Assembly (NCBI GenBank): GCA_017421915.1
Contig: JAFOHG010000072.1
Span: 1 to 32,852 of the forward strand
DNA from: Cellulosilyticum sp.
GTDB taxonomy: Bacteria; Bacillota; Clostridia; Lachnospirales; Cellulosilyticaceae
Reading direction: 5' to 3'
Length of the DNA stretch: 32,852 nt
Positions 1 to 8,168 of this stretch are shown here, one piece after another (positions within the stretch are counted from its first letter, which is position 1; every line of letters starts with the position of its first letter). The position numbers and the translations under genes were made by a program. The notes below the pieces were generated by a model that saw nothing but the letters and a program-made list of their open reading frames with translations, searched no databases and was not told where the DNA came from.

Positions 1-96
1 CGAGATACACGTGAGGGAAAATTTATTTTCTATGAGCTTAATACCTCTGTTTTAGAAGATGTGATGCTTTGGATAACAGATTTGAAAGGAGATTAA
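1..96 (+). CDS. ArsR-family regulator, SdpR-like (C-terminal end only)
   Basis: The reading frame is open from the first base and encodes 31 residues before TAA at 94-96. The visible piece (REGKFIFYELNTSVLEDVML) matches the end of small ArsR winged-helix regulators of the SdpR autorepressor type: the wing strand FIFYELN followed by a terminal amphipathic helix. The next gene starts 4 bases after the stop, with its ribosome binding site (AAAGGAG) inside this gene's last codons, so the two are translationally coupled. That partner is an SdpI-like protein, and the sdpR-sdpI order is classic. The N-terminus and DNA-recognition helix lie outside the window, so the family call rests on the tail and context. 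Confidence 0.72.
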   Translation, partial: RDTREGKFIFYELNTSVLEDVMLWITDLKGD

Positions 97-100
97 AAAC

Positions 101-748
101 ATGATTAAAAAGAATAAATGGAAACTTATAAGTTCCTCTTTGCTCATTTTACTTCCTATTTTGATAGGTGTCATTTTATGGAATGACTTACCGGATAAAA
201 TGGTGACACATTGGAGTTTCAATGGAGAGGCAAATGGTTGGAGTAGTAAACCATTCACTATATTTGGTATGCCTTTAATTTTACTTGCAGTACACCTGAT
301 ATGCATGTTTGCGACAGGAGCTGATTTAAAAAATAAAGGTCAAAATAAAAAAGTCTTGGGCATCTTATTTTGGCTTGTTCCTATGATTTCACTTTTTGTA
401 AGTGGCATGATATACGGCACAGCACTAGGAATCCAAATGAGTGTAGCACACTTAAGTCCAGTGATGCTAGGGGTTGTGTTTATAGTATTAGGTAATTATC
501 TTCCAAAATGTAAACAAAATTATACTATTGGAATCAAAATCCCATGGACACTTGGTAATGAAGAAAATTGGAATAAAACCCACCGCTTATGTGGTAAAGT
601 ATGGGTAGTAGGTGGCTTTATTTTAATACTTTCTATTTGCCTTCCACAAAGTATAATGAATGTTCTATTCATACTCATTATACTCATTATGATTATGGTA
701 CCAGTAGGATATTCTTATTATTTTTATAAAATAACAGCTGAAAAATAA
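101..748 (+). CDS. SdpI-like integral membrane protein (DUF1648 / SdpI family)
   Basis: This 215-residue protein is highly hydrophobic. Membrane segments are at about residues 9-27, 53-72, 86-108, 115-132, 165-182 and 185-208. The loop after the first segment (LPDKMVTHWSFNGEANGW, residues 30-47) is the DUF1648 signature, and residues 142-170 (YTIGIKIPWT...NWNKTHRLCGK) are the SdpI signature. In Bacillus subtilis SdpI is both the immunity protein against the SdpC cannibalism toxin and the membrane receptor that sequesters the SdpR repressor. Here it directly follows an SdpR-like gene. No SdpC-like toxin or sdpAB maturation gene is visible downstream, so a role as an envelope-stress or toxin sensor is inference. 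Start chosen at the ATG preceded by AAAGGAG. Confidence 0.85.
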   Translation: MIKKNKWKLISSSLLILLPILIGVILWNDLPDKMVTHWSFNGEANGWSSKPFTIFGMPLILLAVHLICMFATGADLKNKGQNKKVLGILFWLVPMISLFVSGMIYGTALGIQMSVAHLSPVMLGVVFIVLGNYLPKCKQNYTIGIKIPWTLGNEENWNKTHRLCGKVWVVGGFILILSICLPQSIMNVLFILIILIMIMVPVGYSYYFYKITAEK

Positions 749-783
749 TGTCTATAGTTCATAATGTTCTTTAACCATCCCAG

Positions 784-810
784 TTGTATAAGCATATTAT
801 ACTTATACAA
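784..810. repeat. Perfect inverted repeat in the sdpI / glucosaminidase gap
   Basis: TTGTATAAG at 784-792 is exactly repeated in inverted form as CTTATACAA at 802-810, with a 9-base spacer. It is not followed by a T run, so it is a poor intrinsic terminator. It lies 36 bases upstream of the glucosaminidase start and could be an operator or an RNA-stabilising hairpin. Function unknown. Confidence 0.5.
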
Positions 811-845
811 GTATTAATTTCATTATCTTAGGGGGATTAAGTAGG

Positions 846-1571
846 ATGGCATATACCAGAAAGCAGTTTATAGCAAAAGTAGGACCTATGGCACAAAAAG
901 ATGCTAAGACTTCCAAAATTTTACCTTCTTTAACGATTGCACAAGCCATTCTAGAAAGTGACAACGGTAATAGTGAGTTAACAGTGCAGGCAAATGCATT
1001 GTTTGGCATTAAAGCAACTTCTAGTTGGCGTGGTAAAGTATGGGCAGGAGCAACAGTAGAATACTACGATGGTACAAGAACCAATATTATAGCAGGTTTT
1101 AGAGCTTATGACAGTTGGCAAGAGAGTATTTTAGATCATTCGGCATTCCTTACTGGTGCTAGCCGTTATAAAGCTGTCGTAGGCGAAAAAGACTATAAGA
1201 AAGCTTGTAAAGCGATTCAAGCAGCTGGTTATGCAACAGACCCACAATATGCCAATAAACTTATTAGTTTAATAGAAACGAATAACTTAACTGAGTATGA
1301 CAAGGAAGACTTAACAAGTACAATAGATGAACCTTTATATCAAGCAGTAAGCAAAATCATCAAAAGTGGGATACAGTTAGACTTTAATAGCTGGAAAAGA
1401 GTAGACCTAATGAATCTTAAAAATGTCCCTGCTTTATTAAATAAGCTTGGAGGCATAGAAAAACTCATTCAAAATAAGGTCATAACAGATACCACTTTAT
1501 GGCGTGGAAGAAAGTATAATACCAATCATGTACGTGCACTGCTCATTAAATACGCTAGTATGATTAAATGA
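846..1571 (+). CDS. GH73 endo-beta-N-acetylglucosaminidase (peptidoglycan hydrolase)
   Basis: This 241-residue protein cleaves the glycan chain of peptidoglycan, by family. Residues 1-155 form the GH73 domain: the catalytic glutamate is E37 in LTIAQAILES, followed by NALFGIKA (residues 50-57), the aromatic stretch RAYDSWQESILDHSAFL and the closing GYATDPQYANKLISLIE. Residues 165-241 form a separate C-terminal helical region resembling the spacer/cell-wall domains of clostridial and phage lysins. There is no signal peptide; the N-terminus MAYTRKQF is charged and polar, which is unusual for a housekeeping autolysin and more like a phage endolysin. No holin or phage genes flank it. Ribosome binding site AGGGGG lies at about 830-835. 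Confidence 0.85.
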   Translation: MAYTRKQFIAKVGPMAQKDAKTSKILPSLTIAQAILESDNGNSELTVQANALFGIKATSSWRGKVWAGATVEYYDGTRTNIIAGFRAYDSWQESILDHSAFLTGASRYKAVVGEKDYKKACKAIQAAGYATDPQYANKLISLIETNNLTEYDKEDLTSTIDEPLYQAVSKIIKSGIQLDFNSWKRVDLMNLKNVPALLNKLGGIEKLIQNKVITDTTLWRGRKYNTNHVRALLIKYASMIK

Positions 1572-1587
1572 TAAAATAGAGAAGCAT

Positions 1588-1628
1588 AAAGAAGCTGATT
1601 ATTACAAAAAGTAGTAATCAGCTTCTTT
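1588..1628 (+). terminator. Intrinsic terminator after the glucosaminidase
   Basis: AAAGAAGCTGATTA (1588-1601) pairs perfectly with TAATCAGCTTCTTT (1615-1628). The stem continues inwards by a T-G and three further pairs to leave a five-base A loop. The 3' arm ends in TTCTTT, but no long T tract follows, so termination may be partial. The gap up to panG (1629-1861) is AT-rich, with TATAAT matches at 1712-1717 and 1733-1738 but no convincing -35 box. Confidence 0.7.
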
Positions 1629-1861
1629 GATATTGTAGTCAAAATCCATTAATTCAATAAAGTTATGCTAAATATTTGATTTATATAGATTTATTCTATT
1701 AAACATGTTATTATAATTCAGAAAATATAAAATATAATAACGAACTGGTTAAAGTATAGGTAAAACGGATGGTATTTTGAAAAGAAACTATACCGTAAAG
1801 GTAAGCTTATATCATATGCTGAATGAGACTTTACATATTCTACCGGAAAGGTGGGATGCCT

Positions 1862-2713
1862 ATGACAGATAAAAAACACATTGGATTTATTGGTGCAGGA
1901 AAAGTAGGATTTTCACTGGGCCGCTATTTGATGGAACATCACATGGATGTATCTGGGTATTATAGTCAAAATCCAAAATCTGCCCAAGAAGCAGCAAAAT
2001 TTACACATACAAAGTTTTTTGAAAAACTAGATGATGTGGTAGATAAAAGTGAAGTTATTTTTTTAACGGTTCCAGACCATGCTATAAAGTCTGTTTGGGA
2101 GGCGTTAAAGCAGCATGCTATTCAAGGAAAAATCGTGTGTCACTGTAGTGGCGCATTAACAAGTGATCTCTTTTCAAATATAGACGTATATAAAGCATAC
2201 GGCTATTCTATTCATCCACTTTTTGCAATTTGCGACAAGTACCATTCTTACAAAGAACTTTCCAAATGTTTATTTACGATTGAAGGTCATAAGCAGTATA
2301 TTCCTTATTTTAAAGATTTATTTGAAAAACTAGGTAATCCACTTCAAGTGATTTCTAAAGCAGAAAAAATGCGCTATCATGCAGCAGCTGCCATGGCAAG
2401 TAATTTGATGGTTGCGCTGGCTTCTATTTGTGAAAATCAGCTTCAAATGTGTGGTTTTTCAGCAGAAAATGCCCATCAAGCTTTAAAGCCTATTTTGCTT
2501 TCTAATATGGAACATATTGTACATTTAGGGTGTGTTAAAGCCTTGACTGGTCCCTTAGAACGTGGTGACATAGAAACTGTAAAAAAACATTTGCATGTTT
2601 TAGAAGATAACGATGCCCTTATTTATAAGGGACTTTCTAAAGCATTACTAAGTCTTGCTAAACAGAAAAATCCAGAGCGTGATTATAGTCAGATGGAGGC
2701 ATTATTTAAATGA
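1862..2713 (+). CDS. panG: Ketopantoate reductase, DUF2520 type (PanG)
   Basis: This 283-residue NAD(P)-dependent reductase is predicted to reduce 2-ketopantoate to pantoate. The N-terminal Rossmann domain shows GFIGAGKVG with GxGxxG at residues 11-16. It continues to the [11 protein letters not shown] segment, and the C-terminal half matches the DUF2520 domain (HPLFAI, then the [17 protein letters not shown] helix). DUF2520 proteins were shown in Francisella and other bacteria to be PanG, an alternative to PanE. Placement immediately before panB, with stop and start overlapping, strongly supports the call, and no panE is present in this operon. The start was set at 1862 because AGGTGG at 1849-1854 is correctly spaced; an in-frame ATG at 1856 sits too close to it. 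Confidence 0.88.
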   Translation: MTDKKHIGFIGAGKVGFSLGRYLMEHHMDVSGYYSQNPKSAQEAAKFTHTKFFEKLDDVVDKSEVIFLTVPDHAIKSVWEALKQHAIQGKIVCHCSGALTSDLFSNIDVYKAYGYSIHPLFAICDKYHSYKELSKCLFTIEGHKQYIPYFKDLFEKLGNPLQVISKAEKMRYHAAAAMASNLMVALASICENQLQMCGFSAENAHQALKPILLSNMEHIVHLGCVKALTGPLERGDIETVKKHLHVLEDNDALIYKGLSKALLSLAKQKNPERDYSQMEALFK

Positions 2714-3540
2714 TGAAAAACACCGTAACAACGATTCAAAATCAAAAAGAAAAAGGCGAAAAAATTACGATGCTCACTTGCTATGATTATTCTATGGCAA
2801 AGCTTATGGATGAAGCAGGCATTAACATGCTTTTAGTGGGAGATTCTCTAGGAAATGTGGTATTAGGTTATGAGGATACCCTTTCAGTAACTATGGAAGA
2901 TATGATTCATCACACAGCAGCCGTAGCAAGAGGTGCAAAAAATGCCCTTGTTGTAGCAGATATGCCTTTTATGTCTTATCAAACGTCTGTTTATGATGCT
3001 GTGGTGAATGCAGGGCGTTTAGTAAAGGAAGGTCATGCGCAAATGGTGAAATTAGAAGGGGGTGCCAATGTGTGCCCACAAATTAAAGCCATTGTAGAAG
3101 CTTCTATTCCAGTTTGTGCCCATTTAGGACTTACGCCACAGTCTATTCATGCCTTTGGTGGATTTAAAGTGCAAGGTAAAAGTGAAGAAGCAGCAAAAAA
3201 ACTCATTGAAGATGCTCAAAAAGTAGAGGAGGCTGGGGCTTCTGCCTTAGTGCTAGAATGTGTGCCAGCTAAGCTTGCTGAATTAGTTACAAAGTCTATT
3301 CATATTCCAACCATTGGGATTGGGGCAGGAGCAGGATGTGATGGGCAAGTTTTAGTTTATCAAGATATGCTGGGTATGTTTTCAGACTTTACTCCAAAGT
3401 TTGTTCGCAAATTTGCCAATGTAGGGGATGTGATGAAAGAAGCTTTTACTGCCTATAAAGAGGGTGTTCAGGCGGGGAGTTTTCCAGCAGAAGAACATAC
3501 CTATAAGATAGATGAAGAAGTCATCAGTAAATTATACTAA
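2710..3540 (+). CDS. panB: 3-methyl-2-oxobutanoate hydroxymethyltransferase
   Basis: This enzyme transfers a hydroxymethyl group from methylene-tetrahydrofolate to alpha-ketoisovalerate, making ketopantoate, the first committed step of pantothenate synthesis. The 276-residue length is typical. The (beta/alpha)8 fold signatures are present: [17 protein letters not shown], the metal-binding D45 in [10 protein letters not shown]84 in VVADMPF, K114 in MVKLEGG, catalytic E183 in LVLECVP, and [20 protein letters not shown]. The start overlaps the panG stop (ATGATGA), indicating translational coupling, so hydroxymethyltransferase and reductase are co-expressed. Confidence 0.96.
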   Translation: MMKNTVTTIQNQKEKGEKITMLTCYDYSMAKLMDEAGINMLLVGDSLGNVVLGYEDTLSVTMEDMIHHTAAVARGAKNALVVADMPFMSYQTSVYDAVVNAGRLVKEGHAQMVKLEGGANVCPQIKAIVEASIPVCAHLGLTPQSIHAFGGFKVQGKSEEAAKKLIEDAQKVEEAGASALVLECVPAKLAELVTKSIHIPTIGIGAGAGCDGQVLVYQDMLGMFSDFTPKFVRKFANVGDVMKEAFTAYKEGVQAGSFPAEEHTYKIDEEVISKLY

Positions 3541-3610
3541 GAGATGACTTAAAGGAATACAAAGTAAAATCTATTAAGCAAGATTTATATAAAGAAAAGG
3601 GGTTATCAAA

Positions 3611-4453
3611 ATGAAAGTTGTATCCACGATAGAAGAAGTAAGAGCTTGTGTTAAGACATGGAGAAAAGAAGGGAAAAGTATTGGTTTTGTACCGACTATG
3701 GGCTATTTACATGAAGGCCATGGCAGTTTAATTCAAAAGGCACGTGAAAATAATGATAAAGTTGTAGTCAGCATATTTGTGAATCCTATGCAATTTGGAC
3801 CAACAGAAGATTTAGCAAGCTATCCTAGAGATTTAGAAAAAGATAGTGCTTTTTGTGCATCATTAGGAGCAGATTTAATTTTTCACCCAGAGCCAGAAGA
3901 AATGTATCAGGAAGGTTTTTGTTCTTATGTAGATATGGATGTGCTTACAAAAGAGCTTTGTGGTTTAAGTCGTCCTGTTCATTTTCGTGGAGTATGTACA
4001 GTAGTGAGTAAACTCTTTCATATTGTCATGCCAGATCGTGCTTACTTTGGGCAAAAGGATGCACAACAATTAGCCATTATTCGCCGTATGATAAAAGATT
4101 TAAATATGGATCTTGAAATTGTAGGCTGTCCAATTATAAGAGAAGCAGATGGCTTAGCTAAAAGTTCTAGAAATACATATCTTTCACAGGAGGAAAGAAA
4201 AGCTGCTTTATGTTTATCAAGAAGTATTCGCTTAGGTCAGTCATTAGTTGAGCAAGGTGAGACAAATGCCCAAAAGGTGTTAGAGGCCATGAAAGTAGAA
4301 ATTCAAAAAGAACCACTAGCTAAAATAGACTATATTAAATGCGTTAATGGACTGACGATGCAACAAGTAGAGACGATTAAGGCACCTATCTTAGTGGCCA
4401 TGGCAGTATACATTGGAAAAACAAGACTAATTGATAACTTTATTGTAGAGTAG
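3611..4453 (+). CDS. panC: Pantothenate synthetase (pantoate-beta-alanine ligase)
   Basis: This 280-residue ligase condenses pantoate with beta-alanine using ATP. It is a HIGH-family nucleotidyl transferase: [15 protein letters not shown] contains the HxxH (H34, H37) of the adenylate site, then [39 protein letters not shown] (pantoate and ATP contacts) and the KMSKS-like segment [12 protein letters not shown]. All expected motifs are intact. It is separated from panB by 70 bases without a terminator, has its own AAAAGGGG ribosome site, and is followed 10 bases later by panD. It is the third gene of the pantothenate operon. Confidence 0.96.
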   Translation: MKVVSTIEEVRACVKTWRKEGKSIGFVPTMGYLHEGHGSLIQKARENNDKVVVSIFVNPMQFGPTEDLASYPRDLEKDSAFCASLGADLIFHPEPEEMYQEGFCSYVDMDVLTKELCGLSRPVHFRGVCTVVSKLFHIVMPDRAYFGQKDAQQLAIIRRMIKDLNMDLEIVGCPIIREADGLAKSSRNTYLSQEERKAALCLSRSIRLGQSLVEQGETNAQKVLEAMKVEIQKEPLAKIDYIKCVNGLTMQQVETIKAPILVAMAVYIGKTRLIDNFIVE

Positions 4454-4463
4454 GAGAAGAGAG

Positions 4464-4856
4464 ATGTTATTAGAAATGCTAAAAGGAAAAATACATCGTG
4501 CAACGGTTAAACAGGCAGAATTAGATTATGTAGGCAGTATTACCATTGATGAAAATTTATTAAAAGCTGCTGGGATTTTAGAATATGAGAAAGTCCAAAT
4601 TGTAGATGTGAATAATGGGAATCGTTTTGAAACTTATGCCATTGCAGGCGAGGCAGGAAGTGGGATGATTTGTTTAAATGGTGCAGCAGCACGTTGTGTT
4701 TCTGTTAACGATAAAGTCATTATTATGGCTTATGCTAGAATGACACCAGAAGAAGCAAAAGATAATCCACCTAAAGTGGTTTTTGTAGATGAAGACAATC
4801 AAGTAGTGCGCCTAACCAATTATGAAAAACATGGCTTATTAGTAGATATGGAGTAA
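4464..4856 (+). CDS. panD: Aspartate 1-decarboxylase proenzyme
   Basis: This 130-residue pyruvoyl enzyme makes the beta-alanine consumed by PanC. The self-cleavage site is visible as Gly24-Ser25 in [10 protein letters not shown]; Ser25 becomes the pyruvoyl group. Other conserved segments are K9-I10-H11 ([10 protein letters not shown]), [10 protein letters not shown], the NGAAAR loop and DKVIIMAYA. The length matches bacterial PanD. It is the last gene of panG-panB-panC-panD, so the operon encodes the complete route from ketoisovalerate and aspartate to pantothenate. There is no strong terminator before the next gene 119 bases downstream. A 7-bp hairpin (TAAAGCC 4937-4943 with GGCTTTA 4956-4962) sits just ahead of that gene's ribosome site. 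Confidence 0.95.
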   Translation: MLLEMLKGKIHRATVKQAELDYVGSITIDENLLKAAGILEYEKVQIVDVNNGNRFETYAIAGEAGSGMICLNGAAARCVSVNDKVIIMAYARMTPEEAKDNPPKVVFVDEDNQVVRLTNYEKHGLLVDME

Positions 4857-4975
4857 ATAGTAAGTATAAGAAGCTGTGTGATTAAGTGATAAGATTGACA
4901 AGTGTAAGGGACATGATTAAAATCATATCAGAACAATAAAGCCACTTAGCATATAGGCTTTAGAAGGGAGACAAT

Positions 4976-5644
4976 ATGGAGCCAGTTAGGACATTAGAAG
5001 AGATTTCAGACGGAAAAATTTATGATATTGAAGATATGGTTAGGGCGGGAACAAGAGGCTGTGAGGGGTGTAGTGCATGCTGTCATGATGTAGGAGATTT
5101 AGTAGTGCTTACACCATTTGATGTGTATGAAATGAAAAGAGGATTAAATCTTTCATTTGATAGGCTCCTAGAAATGCATCTTACGCTACGTGAAAAAAAT
5201 AAAATCATGTTACCTTACTTAAAGATGGAAGGTGCCCAAAAGCATTGTAGCTTTTTAAATCCAGAAGGAAGATGTAGCATTCATGGCTATCGTCCTAATA
5301 TTTGTCGCTTATTTCCATTAGGAAGAATTTATGAAGCAGACCATTTTAAATATTTTTTACAAGTGAATAGTTGTCCTAAACCAAACTTAGAGAATGTAAA
5401 GGTTAAAGAATGGATTGGTATTGAAAATTATGAGGCTAATAAGACTTTTATTTTAGAATGGCATAATTTTATTAAAGCTTTAACCTTTCGTCTTAAGTTT
5501 GTTTATGATACTGAGGAACGACAAAAAATTAATGACTATTTAATGGACACTTTTTATAAAATGCCATTAGAAGAAGAGAAAGATTTTTATGCTGTATTTA
5601 AGGGTATTTTGCCAGATGCTAAAAAGCATTTAGGTATACTATAA
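4976..5644 (+). CDS. YkgJ-family cysteine-cluster protein
   Basis: This 222-residue protein carries the YkgJ/UPF0153 metal-binding pattern: C29-x2-C32-x2-C35-C36 in GCEGCSACCHDVGD, followed by C91, C100 and C110 in HCSFLNPEGRCSIHGYRPNICRLFPLGR. Family members bind a metal or Fe-S cluster through these cysteines and most have no established substrate. The C-terminal half (residues 120-222) is charged and helical with no recognised motif. No membrane segment or signal peptide is visible. It follows the pantothenate operon in the same orientation and could be read through from it, but nothing in the sequence links it to that pathway. Start at ATG after GAAGGGAG. Confidence 0.82.
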   Translation: MEPVRTLEEISDGKIYDIEDMVRAGTRGCEGCSACCHDVGDLVVLTPFDVYEMKRGLNLSFDRLLEMHLTLREKNKIMLPYLKMEGAQKHCSFLNPEGRCSIHGYRPNICRLFPLGRIYEADHFKYFLQVNSCPKPNLENVKVKEWIGIENYEANKTFILEWHNFIKALTFRLKFVYDTEERQKINDYLMDTFYKMPLEEEKDFYAVFKGILPDAKKHLGIL

Positions 5645-5663
5645 AGGAGCAAAGTATTTTATT

Positions 5664-5694
5664 AAAGCTAAGAGCTTTTAGTTTAAAGCTTTTT
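5664..5694 (+). terminator. Weak hairpin after the YkgJ-family gene
   Basis: AAAGCT (5664-5669) and AGCTTT (5673-5678) form a short stem with a three-base loop. An overlapping alternative pairs 5673-5678 with AAAGCT at 5685-5690, followed by TTTT. Either could act as a modest terminator. The stems are short, so this is tentative. Confidence 0.35.
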
Positions 5695-5755
5695 ATGATA
5701 ATTTCTTAAAAAGCAGCACATCCTATTATAGAGTATGCCCAAGGAGGTTTAATCT

Positions 5756-6244
5756 ATGGTATGGCATCGTTATTTATTAAAGAGTATTTTATGTTTAATG
5801 GTGATTTTTGGGTGTGTCGCTTGTCAAAATACAGCCATTAAGAAGGAAGCTTCAATACCTAAGACTGATAAGGTAATATTGAAAGTGCCTATGATTAAGC
5901 AAGAACCAGAGCTTGCCAATGGATGTGAAGTGACAAGTTTAGCTATGTTATTAAGGTATGCAGGCGTTCAAGTAGATAAGATGACATTAGCCGATGAAAT
6001 TAGAAAAGATGAGACACCTATTGAGTATGGTGAAGAAGGACATATTGTATCGTGGGGGAATCCTCACCTTGGATTTGTAGGAGATATCACTTTTAATGAA
6101 CATGCAGTGCTTTTAACGGGATATGATAAAACCCATGGTTATATTCATAATCCTTTAACGGGTGAAAAGTATCAAGTCATAAACAAGGAACAACTGATTA
6201 AAGTATGGAATGAGATGGGCAATATGGCCGTATCTTATCGTTAA
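5756..6244 (+). CDS. C39-like peptidase-fold lipoprotein, apparently shortened internally
   Basis: This is a 162-residue exported protein with an n-region, a hydrophobic core and a cysteine pair (IFGC20VAC23), either of which could be the lipidated residue; the lipobox is not perfect. The mature part matches C39-like (papain-fold) proteins such as the YvpB group: VPMIKQEPELANGCEVTSLAMLL carries the expected active-site Cys (C57), GNPHLGFVGDI follows, then EHAVLLTGYD with His116 and IHNPLTGE with N132. In relatives as I remember them, roughly 50-65 residues separate the GFVGD and HxVLxTGYD segments; here they are only about 5 residues apart. Frame and terminal motifs are intact, so this looks like an in-frame internal loss. 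Activity is doubtful. Confidence 0.75.
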   Translation: MVWHRYLLKSILCLMVIFGCVACQNTAIKKEASIPKTDKVILKVPMIKQEPELANGCEVTSLAMLLRYAGVQVDKMTLADEIRKDETPIEYGEEGHIVSWGNPHLGFVGDITFNEHAVLLTGYDKTHGYIHNPLTGEKYQVINKEQLIKVWNEMGNMAVSYR

Positions 6245-6280
6245 AAATAAAACACCTTAAAAAGTGTGCTACATTGATAT

Positions 6281-6341
6281 ACTCCTTCTTATGAGAGACG
6301 TTTAAATCATAAAACTGTCTACCATAAGAAGGAGTCTTTTT
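6281..6341 (+). terminator. Intrinsic terminator between convergent genes
   Basis: ACTCCTTCTTATG (6281-6293) pairs perfectly with CATAAGAAGGAGT (6323-6335), followed by CTTTTTTA. The T tract serves the plus-strand lipoprotein gene. The minus-strand cupin gene ends immediately after it and lacks a T run on its own side. Confidence 0.85.
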
Positions 6342-6859
6342 TATTGATTTTCTGCTTCTGCCTTTTCTGCATCTGCTTTCGTTGGATGTACGGTACCATA
6401 TGGATGTTGTACAGGTGCATAAATAGAATAAAGTTTAAGGGGAATAGAACCAACATTAGTTAAATTGTGCCATTTTCCAGCTGGAATAATAAAAGCATAA
6501 TCTTCATAAACCATTTGTTGAAAATTAGGATTATCTGGGTTATCGCCCATCATCACCATACCTTTACCTTGTTCAATACGGATAAATTGGTCAAGGTCAT
6601 TATGTTGTTCAAGGCCAATATCTTCTCCAGGTAATAAACTCATAAGTGTAATTTGAAGGTTATCTCCTGTCCATAATGCCGTACGGAAGTTTTGATTACT
6701 TTTAGTAATTTGCTCCATATTAGTGGCAAAAGGATAAGGACCATAATCACTTATTTGTTGCTCAGCCCTTTGGTTACTATAACGTCCTTTATATCGATTA
6801 GCTCCTGGTAAAGTATAACCATGAGCAGTATTTGCTTTGTTAGAAGAATAGGGATGCAT
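6341..6859 (-). CDS. Cupin-domain protein
   Basis: This is a 172-residue single-domain cupin. Residues 57-150 form the beta barrel: ALWTGDNLQITLMSLLPGED, then motif 1 with H86 and Q91 (GLEQHNDLDQFIRIEQGKG) and motif 2 with H131 (IIPAGKWHNLTNVG). The second histidine of the canonical HxH is replaced, so metal binding would rely on H86, H131 and neighbouring side chains. It is followed by the conserved LKLYSIYAPVQHPYGTVHPTKADAEKAE tail. Such proteins are widespread in anaerobes and no substrate is known. An upstream in-frame ATG at 6904 exists, but the start at 6859 has a well-spaced GAAAGGAG, so the shorter form is annotated. Monocistronic. Confidence 0.85.
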   Translation of the reverse strand: MHPYSSNKANTAHGYTLPGANRYKGRYSNQRAEQQISDYGPYPFATNMEQITKSNQNFRTALWTGDNLQITLMSLLPGEDIGLEQHNDLDQFIRIEQGKGMVMMGDNPDNPNFQQMVYEDYAFIIPAGKWHNLTNVGSIPLKLYSIYAPVQHPYGTVHPTKADAEKAEAENQ

Positions 6860-6937
6860 AGAGATGCTCCTTTCTAAATATTTACACAGAATTAGTATAT
6901 GCAACTATGAAAAAAGTGTTAAAAATAAAGAGATTCT

Positions 6938-6965
6938 TTGTAATGACTTAGAAGTAGTGTATAAT
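6938..6965 (+). promoter_or_regulatory. Sigma-A-type promoter for the dihydrouridine synthase
   Basis: TTGTAA at 6938-6943 and a perfect TATAAT at 6960-6965 are separated by 16 bases, about 50 bases upstream of the start codon. There is no gene on the same strand between the promoter and the previous terminator. Confidence 0.6.
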
Positions 6966-7015
6966 AGCCTAGACAAATAAAAAGTATACAAAATATATAA
7001 AGGAGCTTATTTTGA

Positions 7016-7990
7016 ATGAAATTCTATTTAGCACCACTAGAAGGATTAACAGGGTATATTTTTAGAAATGCACAAGCCCAGCATTTTAATCCATTAGATA
7101 AATATTTCGCCCCGTTTATTGCAGCCAATCAACATGGAAAACTCTCTTCAAGAGAACTTAATGATTGTCTACCAGCGCATAATGAGGGGTTAAACGTTGT
7201 ACCACAAATTTTAACCAATAAAGCAGCAGATTTTCTATTAACGACCCAGAAACTTCAAGACTTAGGGTATGATGAAGTCAATTTAAATTTAGGTTGTCCA
7301 TCAGGAACCGTTGTTTCTAAAAATAAAGGTTCAGGTTTTTTAGCTCAACCAGATGCCTTAAATTATTTTTTAGAGGAAGTTTTCTCAAAAACAACTGCTA
7401 AAGTTTCTTTAAAAACGCGTATTGGAAAAGAGTCACCTGATGAATTTGCTCATTTAATGGAGATTTATAACCAATACCCCCTAGAAGAACTGATTATTCA
7501 TCCACGTGTTCAAAAAGATTATTATAGAAACAAGCCAAATTTAGAAGTATTTAGAGAAGCATTTTTAATGAGTAAAAACCCTATTTGCTATAATGGAGAC
7601 CTTTTTACAGTGAAAGATTATGAAAAGTTTGTCAAAGACTTCCCAGAAGTTGACCGTATTATGATGGGAAGAGGGCTCATCGCCAATCCTGGATTAGTAC
7701 ATGAGATTTTAAATCATAAGGGATTAGAAAAAGAAACATTTAAAGCTTTTCATGACCAAGTTTATAAGGACTATCAAGAAGTCCTTTCTGGGGATCGCAA
7801 TGTCTTATTTAAATTAAAAGAAATGTGGTTTTATATGAGCTATATGTTTACAAACGTTGATAAATATGCAAAAAAGATTAGAAAGTCTCAGCGTTTAAAT
7901 GATTATGAAGAAGCAGTTAATCTTCTATTTACAGAGCAAGAAATAATAGAAGGTGCAGGCCTTTTCCATAGATTAGGAAATGAAGGTTGA
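7016..7990 (+). CDS. tRNA-dihydrouridine synthase
   Basis: This 324-residue FMN enzyme reduces uridines in tRNA D-loops with NADPH. The TIM-barrel starts with FYLAPLEGLTGYIFRN (flavin-binding APLEG, residues 6-10). The catalytic cysteine is C94 in VNLNLGCPSGTVVSKNKGSGFL, followed by VSLKTRIG, the phosphate contacts LIIHPRVQKDYY and NGDL, and the FMN phosphate motif IMMGRGLIANPGL. The C-terminal helical domain (about residues 235-324) is the usual tRNA-binding part. It is divergent from the best-known Dus groups in the Cys loop (GTVVSKNKGSG in place of KVVKGGAGS), so no DusA/B/C letter is assigned. Start at 7016 with AAGGAG 10 bases upstream. Confidence 0.9.
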   Translation: MKFYLAPLEGLTGYIFRNAQAQHFNPLDKYFAPFIAANQHGKLSSRELNDCLPAHNEGLNVVPQILTNKAADFLLTTQKLQDLGYDEVNLNLGCPSGTVVSKNKGSGFLAQPDALNYFLEEVFSKTTAKVSLKTRIGKESPDEFAHLMEIYNQYPLEELIIHPRVQKDYYRNKPNLEVFREAFLMSKNPICYNGDLFTVKDYEKFVKDFPEVDRIMMGRGLIANPGLVHEILNHKGLEKETFKAFHDQVYKDYQEVLSGDRNVLFKLKEMWFYMSYMFTNVDKYAKKIRKSQRLNDYEEAVNLLFTEQEIIEGAGLFHRLGNEG

Positions 7991-8108
7991 ATGTGAATGA
8001 AATTTGATAAATTGAAATAAGTTTCACAAAATATACTAGTCGGTACAAGAAAATAAAATGAAAACAATCTGATATTAACAAATTTTTTATAATAAAACAT
8101 AAAAATAC

Positions 8109-8137
8109 TTGATTTTTTGTGATTTAAAAATTATAAT
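8109..8137 (+). promoter_or_regulatory. Promoter of the IMP dehydrogenase gene
   Basis: TTGATT (8109-8114) and TATAAT (8132-8137) are separated by exactly 17 bases, placing transcription start near 8144 and leaving a leader of only about 25 bases that contains the GGAGGG ribosome site. That is too short for a purine riboswitch, and none is seen. Confidence 0.7.
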
Positions 8138-8168
8138 AACTTCTAACATATTTATTGGAGGGACTAAA

